From: CAZLMF01 sp964560565
Lineage (GTDB): Bacteria; Bacillota; Clostridia; Oscillospirales; Ruminococcaceae
Direction: 5' to 3'
Assembly (NCBI GenBank): GCA_964560565.1
Contig: CAZLMF010000007.1
Span: 1 to 33,940, forward strand
DNA length: 33,940 nucleotides
This document shows positions 16,477 through 24,220 of the stretch, one piece after another. Numbering within the stretch: the stretch's first letter is position 1; each line of letters begins with the position of its first letter. A model generated the notes under the pieces. The model was not told the origin of the DNA, ran no database searches, and was given only the letters and a program-made list of their open reading frames with translations. The translations under genes were made by a program, and so were the position numbers.

Positions 16477-17427
16477 TTATATTGAGAAGCTTTTAAGAAG
16501 CTCATCTATTATCCCTGCAACAGCAATTGAATACTCGGGGGTTGCAATATTGCTTGAAAGCTTGCCCTTGCTTATACAACGGATAACTTCCTCAATTTCA
16601 TACTCAAAGCCGTTGTCAAACTCAAACTTGAAGGTATCGACTTTATCATTAAGATGAAGCGTTACCTGCCTTGTGTTAATAAAAAGGTTTTCCAAAACGA
16701 TTTTGCCCTTTGTGCCGTAGATTGTCATTTGACCGTCACCATTATAGGTAAAGCCGCAGCGCATGGAAGCATATGAGCCGTTTGCGTACTTTGCGCTAAG
16801 GCATGCAAAGCTATCGATATTAGTGGGCGCAATTTCCGCTACACCGTTTATCTGAGCGGGCAGCTCCCCTGTTAGAAAACTTGAAATCCAAAGGTTATAT
16901 ACTCCCAAGTCGTAAAGTGCTCCACCGCCTAACTCATTACTATAGACACGATTACTTTCGTCAAATTCGGAGAAAAAGCAAAAACAGTTGTCCATTTGCT
17001 TCACATCACCGATTACCCCTGAGTTAATAAGCTCCTTTGCCTTTTGAATGGAAGGGAGGAATACCGACCACATTGCCTCCATAAGGAACAATCCCTTTTG
17101 CCTTGACAGCTCAAAAAGCTCCTTTGTTTGAGCTTGCGATAAGGTCATGGGTTTTTCACAAATCACATGCTTGCCGTTTTCCAAGCACATTTTCGTGTTT
17201 TCATAGTGGTAGTTGTTGGTTGTGGCAATGTAGACTACCTCACAGTCAGACTTCATTAGCTTTTCATAGCTATCAAATGCGCCCTCTATGCCAAACTTTT
17301 CAGCAAAAGCTTGCGCACGCTCTAGGCTCTTAGATGCAACGCCTGTAACTTGAGCATTTTCTACTAGCGAACAGGCATTTGCAAATTTAGTGGCAATCCT
17401 GCCAGGGCCAATAATTCCAAATTTCAT
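16477..17427 (-). CDS. Gfo/Idh/MocA family NAD(P)-dependent oxidoreductase
   Basis: A 316-residue sugar- or polyol-type dehydrogenase of unknown substrate. The N-terminal Rossmann domain has FGIIGPGRIATKF (residues 3-15) and the family's EKP signature at 91-93 (CEKPMTLS), whose Lys is the usual catalytic or binding residue. The C-terminal alpha/beta domain includes ELGGGALYDLGVY, also typical, and MRCGFTYNGDG. The frame extends to 17493, but ATG at 17427 has AAGGAGG 4 nt upstream and opens on the Rossmann strand. It stands alone with its own promoter and is convergent with ftsK. Dihydrodiol- or scyllo-inositol-type reductases are possible relatives. Confidence 0.87.
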   Translation of the reverse strand: MKFGIIGPGRIATKFANACSLVENAQVTGVASKSLERAQAFAEKFGIEGAFDSYEKLMKSDCEVVYIATTNNYHYENTKMCLENGKHVICEKPMTLSQAQTKELFELSRQKGLFLMEAMWSVFLPSIQKAKELINSGVIGDVKQMDNCFCFFSEFDESNRVYSNELGGGALYDLGVYNLWISSFLTGELPAQINGVAEIAPTNIDSFACLSAKYANGSYASMRCGFTYNGDGQMTIYGTKGKIVLENLFINTRQVTLHLNDKVDTFKFEFDNGFEYEIEEVIRCISKGKLSSNIATPEYSIAVAGIIDELLKSFSI

Positions 17428-17460
17428 ATGTCCTCCTTTTGCAATGCTATTTATGTGTTG

Positions 17461-17489
17461 ATTGTAGCACATGTTGCCTATATTATCAA
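17461..17489 (-). promoter_or_regulatory. Sigma-A promoter of oxidoreductase gene
   Basis: TTGATA (17484-17489) and TACAAT (17461-17466) on the minus strand, 17-nt spacer, with a TGC extended -10. It is about 34 nt before the start codon. Confidence 0.72.
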
Positions 17490-17584
17490 ACAAATTGCAA
17501 AGAAAACTTCATACTTTTGCGTATTGCTTTTTAGGTGTAAAAAGTATATCATTATAAGACATTCAGCAAAATGGAGGAATCGAC

Positions 17585-18796
17585 TTGTCTAATAGGCTTT
17601 CTGAGCTTTCACGCGGTCGTGAAAACCTAGTTTTTGCTCTTATTCAAGGGCTTTTTTGGGCAGCAAACTGTATGCTCTATGGTTTTTGGGTTGCGTACTT
17701 ACAGCATATAGGCTTCTCTTATATGCTTATAGGGCTTACCACAACGCTTATGTCTGCAATCGGCATGGCATTACAGCCGATTGCGGGCTACATATCCGAC
17801 ACATATATCCCTGCTAAACGCTTTTTTATCGGCTGTGTACTGATTTCATCTCCATTGGTGCTACTGCTTCCATTTGTTTCGTCTTTGCCCGTGGTTACAG
17901 TAGTATTAATGCTTGTTATTGTAGTTTTTCATTGCTCTTTAGGGGGAATGATTGATTCGTGGACTGTTAAGCTTCGTGAGCAGGGTGTAATAATAAATTA
18001 CCCCGTTACACGCTCCGCAGGCTCGGTAGGATATGGATTGTCCGCACTTTTACTGGGGTGGGTAATCTCAAGGCTTGGCTATAATATAATGTTTGTGGCT
18101 CATATTTCTCTGCTTCTTTCAACTGCTTTTGTTGCACTATTTGCACAAGGAGTCCCCTGCTCTAACAGAAAGCGTGAGCAGGAATCAGAAGGCAGAATAG
18201 GCTTACCGGCAGCACTAATGATGCTGCTAAAAAACCCTCGGTATATGATTTTTCTAGTTAGCGCAATATTTTACAACTTAGGTGTACGTGTCACGATTAC
18301 CTATACTGCAACTATTATTTCTCTTAAAGGTGGAGGTTCCTCGGAGCTTGGTATGGCGCTTTTTATAGCTGCCTTTTGCGAGTTCCCGATAGTACTTGCG
18401 TTTATTGCAATTTCAAGGCGGATAAAGATTCAAAAAATATTTATGGTGGCAATGATTTTTGGATTTTTAAGAGTCTTTGGAGTTTATTTAGCGCCGAATG
18501 TAAGTTTGCTTATGCTCTGCCAACTGTGTCAGGCGATTTCTTTCGGGCTTTATATACCGCTTTTTGTGGAGTATGTCAGCAGAATTGTCCCACAGAAAAT
18601 CAGCGCAACAGCAATTATTGTCGCACAGGCGGTTGCAACTGGACTTGGCTCAATAGTAGGGAACTCTGCAGGAGGTATGATTTTAGACAAGTACGGACTT
18701 ACTGCTTTTGTAATGACAAACTCGGTATGTGTAGGGGTAGGAATTATTATCTTCTCGGCTTCTTTTTTCATTAAGAAATCACAACAAAAAGCTTAA
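17585..18796 (+). CDS. Major facilitator superfamily transporter
   Basis: A 403-residue inner-membrane transporter with about 12 hydrophobic helices. YISDTYIPAKR after helix 2 is the usual MFS loop 2-3 motif in a divergent form, and NYPVTRSAGSVGYGLSALLLG resembles the MFS_1-like/LacY-related group. The substrate cannot be named from sequence. The start is TTG at 17585, with GGAGG 7 nt upstream, and it continues directly into the first helix region. The gene is divergent from the Gfo/Idh/MocA oxidoreductase; a shared sugar or polyol role is possible but unproven. A hairpin follows the stop. Confidence 0.85.
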   Translation: MSNRLSELSRGRENLVFALIQGLFWAANCMLYGFWVAYLQHIGFSYMLIGLTTTLMSAIGMALQPIAGYISDTYIPAKRFFIGCVLISSPLVLLLPFVSSLPVVTVVLMLVIVVFHCSLGGMIDSWTVKLREQGVIINYPVTRSAGSVGYGLSALLLGWVISRLGYNIMFVAHISLLLSTAFVALFAQGVPCSNRKREQESEGRIGLPAALMMLLKNPRYMIFLVSAIFYNLGVRVTITYTATIISLKGGGSSELGMALFIAAFCEFPIVLAFIAISRRIKIQKIFMVAMIFGFLRVFGVYLAPNVSLLMLCQLCQAISFGLYIPLFVEYVSRIVPQKISATAIIVAQAVATGLGSIVGNSAGGMILDKYGLTAFVMTNSVCVGVGIIIFSASFFIKKSQQKA

Positions 18797-18811
18797 CACA
18801 TTATCACAAAT

Positions 18812-18841
18812 ATAGAGGATCGACAACAGTCGGTCCTCTAT
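18812..18841 (+). terminator. Hairpin after MFS gene, possible terminator
   Basis: ATAGAGGATCGAC (18812-18824) pairs with GTCGGTCCTCTAT (18829-18841), one T-G pair, loop AACA. The T-tract behind it is poor (TGCGTTAATAATTTT), so termination may be partial. Confidence 0.55.
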
Positions 18842-18869
18842 TGCGTTAATAATTTTATTGTGCTAAAAT
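18841..18869 (+). promoter_or_regulatory. Promoter of the ECF sigma operon
   Basis: TTGCGT (18841-18846) and TAAAAT (18864-18869) with a 17-nt spacer and a TGC extended -10. The -35 overlaps the last base of the preceding hairpin. This looks like a housekeeping promoter; an ECF-type autoregulated promoter is not excluded. Confidence 0.55.
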
Positions 18870-18900
18870 TATTTTTATGTTGAGGAAATGGAGGAATAAT

Positions 18901-19428
18901 ATGCTAATATATCTATCAATGCTGGACACTGATGAAGAAAAATCGAAGTTTGAACAACTATATATCGATTACAGACAATTAATGATGAAAACTGCCATGG
19001 GAATCCTTCATGATTTTGGAGCGGCTGAGGACTCTGTTCACGAGGCTTTCTTAAAAGTTTTAAATATGTTACAAAAAATTAACATTTCTGAGCGTCACAA
19101 AACCAAGAATTTAATGGTTATTATAGTTAGAGGGACTTCTATTAATTTATATCGAAAACGCCAAAATATTCTGAACAACATCGACGATAATGCAGATATT
19201 GAAGAAATTCCAGAAACAAGCCACTCTATACCCGAAGCTACAATTGATGAAATGGTGAGCGCACTTGAGAATATTGATGTTGAAAACGCTGATATTCTAA
19301 TGCTAAAGTACTACTACGACTTTTCCGGTAAGGAGATTTCAAAAATGCTTGGCATTTCGCATGAAGCTGTTCGTGGACGCGTTGCACGCGCAACAAAGAA
19401 AATCAGAGAAAATCTAAAAATCCTCTGA
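18901..19428 (+). CDS. ECF-type RNA polymerase sigma factor
   Basis: A 175-residue sigma-70 family protein of the extracytoplasmic function type. Region 2 covers about residues 15-65 (FEQLYIDYRQLMMKTAMGIL, then AAEDSVHEAFLKVL), and region 4 about residues 115-172 (ADILMLKYYYDFSGKEISKML, then ISHEAVRGRVARATKKIRE, the helix-turn-helix for the -35 element). Regions 1 and 3 are absent, as expected. ATG at 18901 has GGAGG 6 nt upstream; the earlier ATG at 18877 has none. It is followed 25 nt later by a single-pass protein with a DUF4367-like domain, the usual arrangement with an anti-sigma factor. The promoters it recognises are unknown. Confidence 0.88.
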   Translation: MLIYLSMLDTDEEKSKFEQLYIDYRQLMMKTAMGILHDFGAAEDSVHEAFLKVLNMLQKINISERHKTKNLMVIIVRGTSINLYRKRQNILNNIDDNADIEEIPETSHSIPEATIDEMVSALENIDVENADILMLKYYYDFSGKEISKMLGISHEAVRGRVARATKKIRENLKIL

Positions 19429-19453
19429 TTCTTAGCTGTAAGGAGTGATAAAA

Positions 19454-20125
19454 ATGAAAGGTCTTAAGAAACGAAAAAAAGTATTATGTGCTGCTTTGGA
19501 TGTTTATTCTCAAAATATGGCACAACAGTATGTCCTGTCTGATGAGGATATGCAGTACGAATTTTCGGAGAGTTTTGAGGAAAGAATGAGAAAGCTTATC
19601 CGCAAGGAGGCTGTACCTTTGCGTCGTATGGTTTCTACTACTGCCAGAAGGGTGGCTTGCATAATCATTGCAGTCCTCACTATTTCTGTTTCTCTGATGA
19701 GCATTGACGCTGTCCGCAACTCTTTCTTAAAGCTTATTATTAGTCCCTTTGAAAATCTATTATCAATAAGGGTACAAACCGACAGCGAACCTTTAAATGA
19801 GATTTCCTCTGTTTATAAGCCAACCATCCTTGAGGACTACGAGAAACTTGTTATGGTCGATGATTGGGCATGTTACTTTGTCCGATATACTAAGGGTGAA
19901 GAAAAAATCACTTACTTCCAATCATTAACCATTGGACCTTCTTATTTAATAGCAGAAGAAGTTTTAGAAATACACGATGTGAAAATAAACGGATACGATG
20001 GAAAACTGATTTATTTTATAAAAGAGAAATACCAGTATATGTGGACTGATGGCGTTTACTTCTATGCTGTAGAAGGAAACGTCAGCAAGGAAAGACTCCT
20101 TGAAATTATAGACTCTATTCAATAA
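19454..20125 (+). CDS. DUF4367-like single-pass membrane protein, probable anti-sigma factor
   Basis: A 223-residue protein. The basic cytoplasmic part (1-65) contains YEFSESFEERMRKLIRKE, a segment common in Clostridial anti-sigma-like proteins. One transmembrane helix lies at about 66-84 (RVACIIIAVLTISVSLM). The extracellular part ends in a DUF4367-like domain (about 125-223) with KINGYDGKLIYF, YMWTDGVYFYAVEGNVSKE and LLEIIDSI. ATG at 19454 has AAGGAG 8 nt upstream; a GTG at 19445 overlaps that site. Placed right behind the ECF sigma gene, it probably holds the sigma factor at the membrane until a signal outside the cell releases it. No zinc-binding ZAS motif is seen. Confidence 0.78.
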   Translation: MKGLKKRKKVLCAALDVYSQNMAQQYVLSDEDMQYEFSESFEERMRKLIRKEAVPLRRMVSTTARRVACIIIAVLTISVSLMSIDAVRNSFLKLIISPFENLLSIRVQTDSEPLNEISSVYKPTILEDYEKLVMVDDWACYFVRYTKGEEKITYFQSLTIGPSYLIAEEVLEIHDVKINGYDGKLIYFIKEKYQYMWTDGVYFYAVEGNVSKERLLEIIDSIQ

Positions 20126-20171
20126 CGCCTACAATAGGGATAAGCCCTATGGACATAAAGGAGGTTGTTAA

Positions 20172-20597
20172 ATGAAAAAGTTACCACGCATAATCCACAG
20201 ATCTAGTCTGGCGCTCGTGTTCTCGTTGATTTTAGCTGTTTCCATTTCTGCACAGGAACTAGTTATCTCGCAAGAGGAGGATTTTGTGACTCCTTCTTCA
20301 AGCTCTTCTACTTACTTATCTATTTCCTCTTCCGGCTTGGCAACTGTATCAAGCCAATTCTCAGGCGAAGACGACGTTACTGTGATTTACAGCCAAGTTG
20401 CTTTGCAACAGCAAAAAAACGGGAAATGGCAGAGCGTGTACAGCAAAAATCAAAACTTACACTCTAATTACTCAGCAACAAACTACTCATATCAGGTCAC
20501 TTCAGGCTATTACTACCAAGTACGAGCAATTTATACCGTTTATAGTGACAATGATACTCTTACATATACTTACTATAGCTATACTACTTATTATTAA
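20172..20597 (+). CDS. Small secreted Ser/Tyr-rich protein of unknown function
   Basis: A 141-residue protein with a clear Sec signal peptide: basic start MKKLPRIIHR, hydrophobic core ALVFSLILAVSI, probable cleavage after SISA (residue 27). The mature 114 residues begin acidic, then a serine run (SSSSS at about 42-46), and continue as a beta-rich domain that is full of serine and tyrosine, ending in YYSYTTYY. No cell-wall sorting signal or lipobox is seen. It loosely recalls small secreted DUF6147-type proteins of Clostridia, but I am not certain. AGGAGG lies 7 nt before ATG. It is 46 nt behind the anti-sigma gene and a strong hairpin follows, so it is probably in the sigma operon. Confidence 0.72.
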   Translation: MKKLPRIIHRSSLALVFSLILAVSISAQELVISQEEDFVTPSSSSSTYLSISSSGLATVSSQFSGEDDVTVIYSQVALQQQKNGKWQSVYSKNQNLHSNYSATNYSYQVTSGYYYQVRAIYTVYSDNDTLTYTYYSYTTYY

Positions 20598-20605
20598 GCC
20601 AAGCT

Positions 20606-20643
20606 AAAGCACCCCCCCTCACATAAGTGAGGGGGGGTGCTTT
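20606..20643. terminator. 17-bp perfect hairpin terminator, probably bidirectional
   Basis: AAAGCACCCCCCCTCAC (20606-20622) pairs perfectly with its complement at 20627-20643 around the loop ATAA. The stem contains a run of seven C and seven G. It lies between the convergent secreted-protein and ZIP genes. Confidence 0.85.
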
Positions 20644-20655
20644 CATATTTTAGGT

Positions 20656-21453
20656 TTATCCTAATGCGACGTCAAGTACCATCATCAGCACAAAGCCTAT
20701 TATACAGCCAAGGGTTGCATAGTGAGTTCCCTCGTGGTCGCCTGATTGCGCCTCGGGGATTAGCTCCTCTACCACCACATAAATCATTGCACCAGCCGCA
20801 AATGCAAGAGCATACGGCAAAATCGGCTCGATAAACACAACAAGCAGTGCGCCAATAACACCCGCTATTGGCTCAACCATGCCGGATGCTTGCCCGTAAA
20901 AGAACGCCTTTGAGCGTGACATTCCCTCCCTGCGAAGCGGTATAGACACCGCCGCACCCTCAGGCAGGTTTTGCAAGCCTATTCCCATTGCAACCGCAAT
21001 GGCAGGGAGAATTGCGCCCTCGGTAGAGCTTGCTGCGCCAAATGCAACGCCCACTGCAAGTCCCTCGGGTATGTTGTGTAGCGTAATAGACAGCACCAAA
21101 AGCATACTACGGCGCATGTTTGTATTTATCCCCTCAGGCTTGGATTCGTTGAAGTGCATGTGGGGGATAATCTTGTCCGCAAGAAATAGAAACCCCGCAC
21201 CCAAGAGAAAGCCAATCGCTGCAACAAGCCATGTAGGTAATGGCCCACCCTCTGCCATTTCAATGGCAGGTGCGAGCAGCGACCAAAAACTTGCAGCAAT
21301 CATTACGCCTGAGGCAAATCCCAGCATTGTGTTGAGCACATGGGGACGTATTTCCTTGAAAAAGAACACAAAGGCAGCTCCCACAGCAGTCAACATCCAT
21401 GTGCTTGTCGTAGCAAGCAACGCCATTATAATGGGGCTATCAGTCATAATCAA
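20656..21453 (-). CDS. ZIP family metal transporter (ZupT/GufA-like)
   Basis: A 265-residue inner-membrane importer for divalent metals such as zinc, with about eight hydrophobic helices. The two family metal-site motifs are HNIPEG (126-131) and QNLPEG (161-166), the GufA/ZupT signature of helices 4 and 5. A His-bearing IPHMHFNES loop (96-104) is the usual variable region before them. The start is taken as TTG at 21453, with AGGAAGG 7 nt upstream; ATG at 21447 is an alternative with poorer spacing. It has its own promoter at 21514-21542 with a leader of about 50 nt. No Zur-type operator was recognised. The exact metal is not determined. Confidence 0.88.
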   Translation of the reverse strand: MIMTDSPIIMALLATTSTWMLTAVGAAFVFFFKEIRPHVLNTMLGFASGVMIAASFWSLLAPAIEMAEGGPLPTWLVAAIGFLLGAGFLFLADKIIPHMHFNESKPEGINTNMRRSMLLVLSITLHNIPEGLAVGVAFGAASSTEGAILPAIAVAMGIGLQNLPEGAAVSIPLRREGMSRSKAFFYGQASGMVEPIAGVIGALLVVFIEPILPYALAFAAGAMIYVVVEELIPEAQSGDHEGTHYATLGCIIGFVLMMVLDVALG

Positions 21454-21513
21454 TCATTGTCCTTCCTATGTTTTAAGCGCAAAAAGGCAATAGAATCGTA
21501 TAAGTATAATATC

Positions 21514-21542
21514 ATTTTATCACGATATTTATTTATTGGCAA
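21514..21542 (-). promoter_or_regulatory. Sigma-A promoter of ZIP transporter gene
   Basis: TTGCCA (21537-21542) and TAAAAT (21514-21519) on the minus strand with 17-nt spacing and a TGA extended -10. Confidence 0.7.
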
Positions 21543-21600
21543 CTGTTTTTTGCGAGGTTGTCTTTGGGTTAGATAGATTTGATTTAGCATAGTGTATTAC

Positions 21601-21636
21601 AAAAACGCAGCATGGAATTCACCATGCTGCGTTTTT
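21601..21636 (-). terminator. Terminator of the tRNA operon
   Basis: AAAAACGCAGCATGG (21601-21615) pairs with CCATGCTGCGTTTTT (21622-21636) around a 6-nt loop. On the minus strand it lies just after tRNA-His and is followed by TTTTTG. Confidence 0.85.
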
Positions 21637-21643
21637 GTTTTAA

Positions 21644-21721
21644 TGGGGTGGGTAATGGGATTCGAACCCACGACTTCCAGAACCACAATCTGGCGCTCTA
21701 ACCAACTGAGCTATACCCACC
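21644..21721 (-). tRNA. tRNA-His (GTG)
   Basis: Cloverleaf on the minus strand with anticodon loop TTGTGGT (anticodon GTG) and T-arm GGGTTCGAATCCC. The extra 5' G opposite C73 is encoded, as expected for tRNA-His, and the CCA end is encoded (21644-21646). Confidence 0.96.
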
Positions 21722-21734
21722 ATATTATTGTTAT

Positions 21735-21811
21735 TGGTACGCCTCACAGGACTCGAACCTGTGGCCTACTGCTTAGAAGGCAGTTGCTCTATCCACCTGA
21801 GCTAGAGGCGC
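21735..21811 (-). tRNA. tRNA-Arg (TCT)
   Basis: Minus-strand cloverleaf: acceptor GCGCCTC/GAGGCGT, D-arm GCTCAGGTGGATAGAGC, anticodon stem ACTGC/GCAGT with loop CTTCTAA (anticodon TCT), T-loop GTTCGAGTC, CCA encoded. It reads AGA codons. Confidence 0.96.
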
Positions 21812-21835
21812 ATATAATTTGCTTTTACAACTAAA

Positions 21836-21909
21836 TGGAGCGGGTGATGGGAATCGAACCCACGCGACCAGCTTGGAAGGCTGGAGTTCTACCATTGAAC
21901 TACACCCGC
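21836..21909 (-). tRNA. tRNA-Gly (TCC)
   Basis: Minus-strand cloverleaf: acceptor GCGGGTG, anticodon stem CCAGC/GCTGG with loop CTTCCAA (anticodon TCC), T-loop GTTCGATTC, CCA encoded. First gene of the tRNA-Gly-Arg-His transcript. Confidence 0.96.
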
Positions 21910-21959
21910 AATTATAAATGTGGCAATCTAAAGTTCTTTTCTCGATTGGCGCGAAATTT

Positions 21960-21988
21960 AGTATAACAGATTGGAACAGAATTGTCAA
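21960..21988 (-). promoter_or_regulatory. Strong sigma-A promoter of tRNA operon
   Basis: TTGACA (21983-21988) and TATACT (21960-21965) on the minus strand with a 17-nt spacer, about 50 nt before tRNA-Gly. Confidence 0.85.
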
Positions 21989-22017
21989 CACCTTAGAAAT
22001 GAAAATATTCGCTGCTA

Positions 22018-22047
22018 TTGACTTTTTGGTGTAAAATCGTCTACAAT
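22018..22047 (+). promoter_or_regulatory. Promoter of rpiR-type regulator operon
   Basis: TTGACT (22018-22023) and TACAAT (22042-22047) with an 18-nt spacer, about 50 nt before the start codon. It may drive the whole regulator-flavoprotein-cmk-plsC-ispH run. Confidence 0.65.
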
Positions 22048-22097
22048 AATATATAGTATTATTATATCAAATCATTTTGCTTTAAGGATGGATACAA

Positions 22098-22967
22098 ATG
22101 GATAAGGGGCTTCTTTCACTAATAAGCGAAAATATCCCTGTTTTCTCAAAAGGACAACGACTCATTGCAAATTATATACTAAACCATTATGACAAAGCTT
22201 CTTTTATGACTGCTTCGAAGCTTGGCACTATTGTAGGTGTCAGCGAATCAACAGTTGTTCGCTTTGCCACTGAGCTTGGTTTTGATGGCTACCCATCCTT
22301 TCAGCGCTCATTGCAAGAGCTTGTTCGCAACCGTTTAACCACCATTCAACGTATGGAGGTTAGTAGCGATCATATCGGCACCGGCGATATACTCGAAAAG
22401 GTGCTTTCGCACGATATTGAGCTTATTAAAGGTACTATTGAAATAATTTCAAGACAAACCTTTCATGATGCAGTAAAAGCGATTGCAAATGCAGAAAAGA
22501 TATATATTATCGGTTCACGCTCCGCATCTTCCCTTGCAAACTTCCTAGCATATTACCTTAATTTGATATTTAGCGATGTTAAGCTTGTGCAGGCAACAAG
22601 CTCAAGTGAAATGTTTGAGCAGATTATGCGCATTTCCGATAAGGATATAATGATAGGCTTGAGCTTTCCGAGGTACTCAAGCAGCACTGTTAAGGCGTTT
22701 AGATACGCTTCGGATTGCAATGCCTCTGTGCTTGCTATTACCGACAGTCTTGCCTCACCTCTTGCAAGCCTTGCAACCCATGTGTTACTTGCAAAAAGTG
22801 ATATGGCGTCATTTGTTGATAGCTTTGTCGCTCCCCTATCATTGCTTAATGCACTTATAGTTGCACTTGGAATGCATAAAAAGGAGGACGTTTCACGTTC
22901 CTTCGAAACACTTGAAAATATTTGGGAGCAGTACAACGTATATGAAAAACCCGATAACAACACATGA
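22098..22967 (+). CDS. MurR/RpiR family transcriptional regulator
   Basis: A 289-residue regulator. The N-terminal HTH_6 domain (1-77) has FSKGQRLIANYILNHYDKASF and the recognition stretch VGVSESTVVRFATELGFDGYPSF. A C-terminal SIS domain (about 125-260) has KIYIIGSRSASSLANFLAYYL, as in proteins that bind phosphosugars. AAGGATGG lies a few nt before ATG. No sugar-catabolic or PTS genes are beside it. Instead its end overlaps the flavoprotein gene by 26 nt, and lipid, nucleotide and isoprenoid genes follow. The effector and target genes are unknown. Confidence 0.88.
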   Translation: MDKGLLSLISENIPVFSKGQRLIANYILNHYDKASFMTASKLGTIVGVSESTVVRFATELGFDGYPSFQRSLQELVRNRLTTIQRMEVSSDHIGTGDILEKVLSHDIELIKGTIEIISRQTFHDAVKAIANAEKIYIIGSRSASSLANFLAYYLNLIFSDVKLVQATSSSEMFEQIMRISDKDIMIGLSFPRYSSSTVKAFRYASDCNASVLAITDSLASPLASLATHVLLAKSDMASFVDSFVAPLSLLNALIVALGMHKKEDVSRSFETLENIWEQYNVYEKPDNNT

Positions 22968-24189
22968 TGTGATTATTATAGGCGGCGGTGCTGCAGGTAT
23001 GCTTGCTGGAATCACTTGCGCACAGCAGGGGAAAAGTGTCCTAATTCTTGATAAGAACGAGCGTTTAGGGAGAAAACTGCTTATCACAGGCAAGGGGCGT
23101 TGTAACATTACAAACAATTGCCAGCGTGATGAGCTTTTTAAGAATATTCCCCATAATCCTAAGTTTTTATACTCAGCATTTTCACAGTTTACACCACAGG
23201 ATGCAATAGATTTTTTTGAAAGTCTTGGGGTTGCCACAAAAACTGAGCGAGGTAATCGAGTCTTTCCCGTATCAGACAAGGCGGTTGAAGTGGTGGATGC
23301 ACTTGTGAAAACGCTTAATAAGTACGGCGTGAAAACTGTTAGGGCAAAGGCTGAAGGCTTAAAACTTGAAGATGGACAGATAAAAGGCGTTTTATGCGCA
23401 GATAATATAATATATAACGCAAAAAGTGTGATCATAGCCACAGGAGGGCGCTCCTACCCGCTTACAGGCTCAACAGGAGATGGCTACGCCCTTGCGATGC
23501 AAGCAGGTCATACTGTATCTGACGTTTCACCCTCGCTTGTGCCGATTGTGACACAGGAAAAATGGTGCGCTGACGCTATGGGGCTTTCCCTTAAAAATGT
23601 TACCCTTAAAGTTATTGATAATTCGAAAAATAAGAGGATTGTTTTCGAGGAGCTTGGCGAAATGCTGTTTACGCATTTTGGGGTGTCCGGACCTTTGGTG
23701 CTTTCCGCAAGTGCTCATATGGAGGAGCTTGAAAGCAACCGCTACTCTCTTGAGATAGATTTAAAGCCTGCTTTGGATGAGCAAACCCTTGATAAGCGTT
23801 TACTTAGGGAGATTGCAACATACTCAAACCGTGATTTCTCTAATTTACTTGGCAGTTTATTGCCGCAAAAGCTTATTGCAGTTGTGGTGGGGCTTTCGGG
23901 CATTAACGGCGACACTAAGGCAAATTCGATTACCCGTGAACAACGTGCAACGCTATGCAAGCTTTTGAAGAGTTTGCCCCTTTCAGTTAAGGCTTTTCGC
24001 CCTATTGAGGAAGCCATTGTCACAAGGGGTGGCGTATCAACTGTGGAGATTGACCCAAAAACCATGGAGTCAAAGCTTACAAAAGGTTTATTCTTTGCAG
24101 GTGAGGTTATTGATGTTGATGCCTATACAGGGGGCTTTAATTTACAAATCGCCTTTTCTACGGGCTTTTTAGCAGGATTACATGCATGA
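22942..24189 (+). CDS. HI0933/BaiN-like NAD(P)/FAD-dependent oxidoreductase
   Basis: A 415-residue flavoprotein. The FAD-binding Rossmann motif is VIIIGGGAAGMLAGI (10-24), with LDKNERLGRKLLITGKGRCNITN just after it, the mark of the HI0933/BaiN family. A late GGVSTVEIDPKTMESK and GLFFAGEVIDVDAYTGGFNLQIAF give the C-terminal FAD contacts. Relatives are widespread housekeeping proteins without a clear role; BaiN of a bile-acid organism is one studied member, which does not fix this one's substrate. ATG at 22942 is inside the end of the regulator gene, with GGGAG about 12 nt upstream; the frame opens earlier at 22861 without support. Confidence 0.87.
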   Translation: MKNPITTHDVIIIGGGAAGMLAGITCAQQGKSVLILDKNERLGRKLLITGKGRCNITNNCQRDELFKNIPHNPKFLYSAFSQFTPQDAIDFFESLGVATKTERGNRVFPVSDKAVEVVDALVKTLNKYGVKTVRAKAEGLKLEDGQIKGVLCADNIIYNAKSVIIATGGRSYPLTGSTGDGYALAMQAGHTVSDVSPSLVPIVTQEKWCADAMGLSLKNVTLKVIDNSKNKRIVFEELGEMLFTHFGVSGPLVLSASAHMEELESNRYSLEIDLKPALDEQTLDKRLLREIATYSNRDFSNLLGSLLPQKLIAVVVGLSGINGDTKANSITREQRATLCKLLKSLPLSVKAFRPIEEAIVTRGGVSTVEIDPKTMESKLTKGLFFAGEVIDVDAYTGGFNLQIAFSTGFLAGLHA

Positions 24190-24220
24190 ATACTATAATG
24201 ATATTTATTTGGGGGTTAAA

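Noticed and set aside
22893..23441. 182-codon frame antisense to the flavoprotein
   Set aside because: Shadow of the conserved FAD-binding region; no RBS, no recognisable domain.
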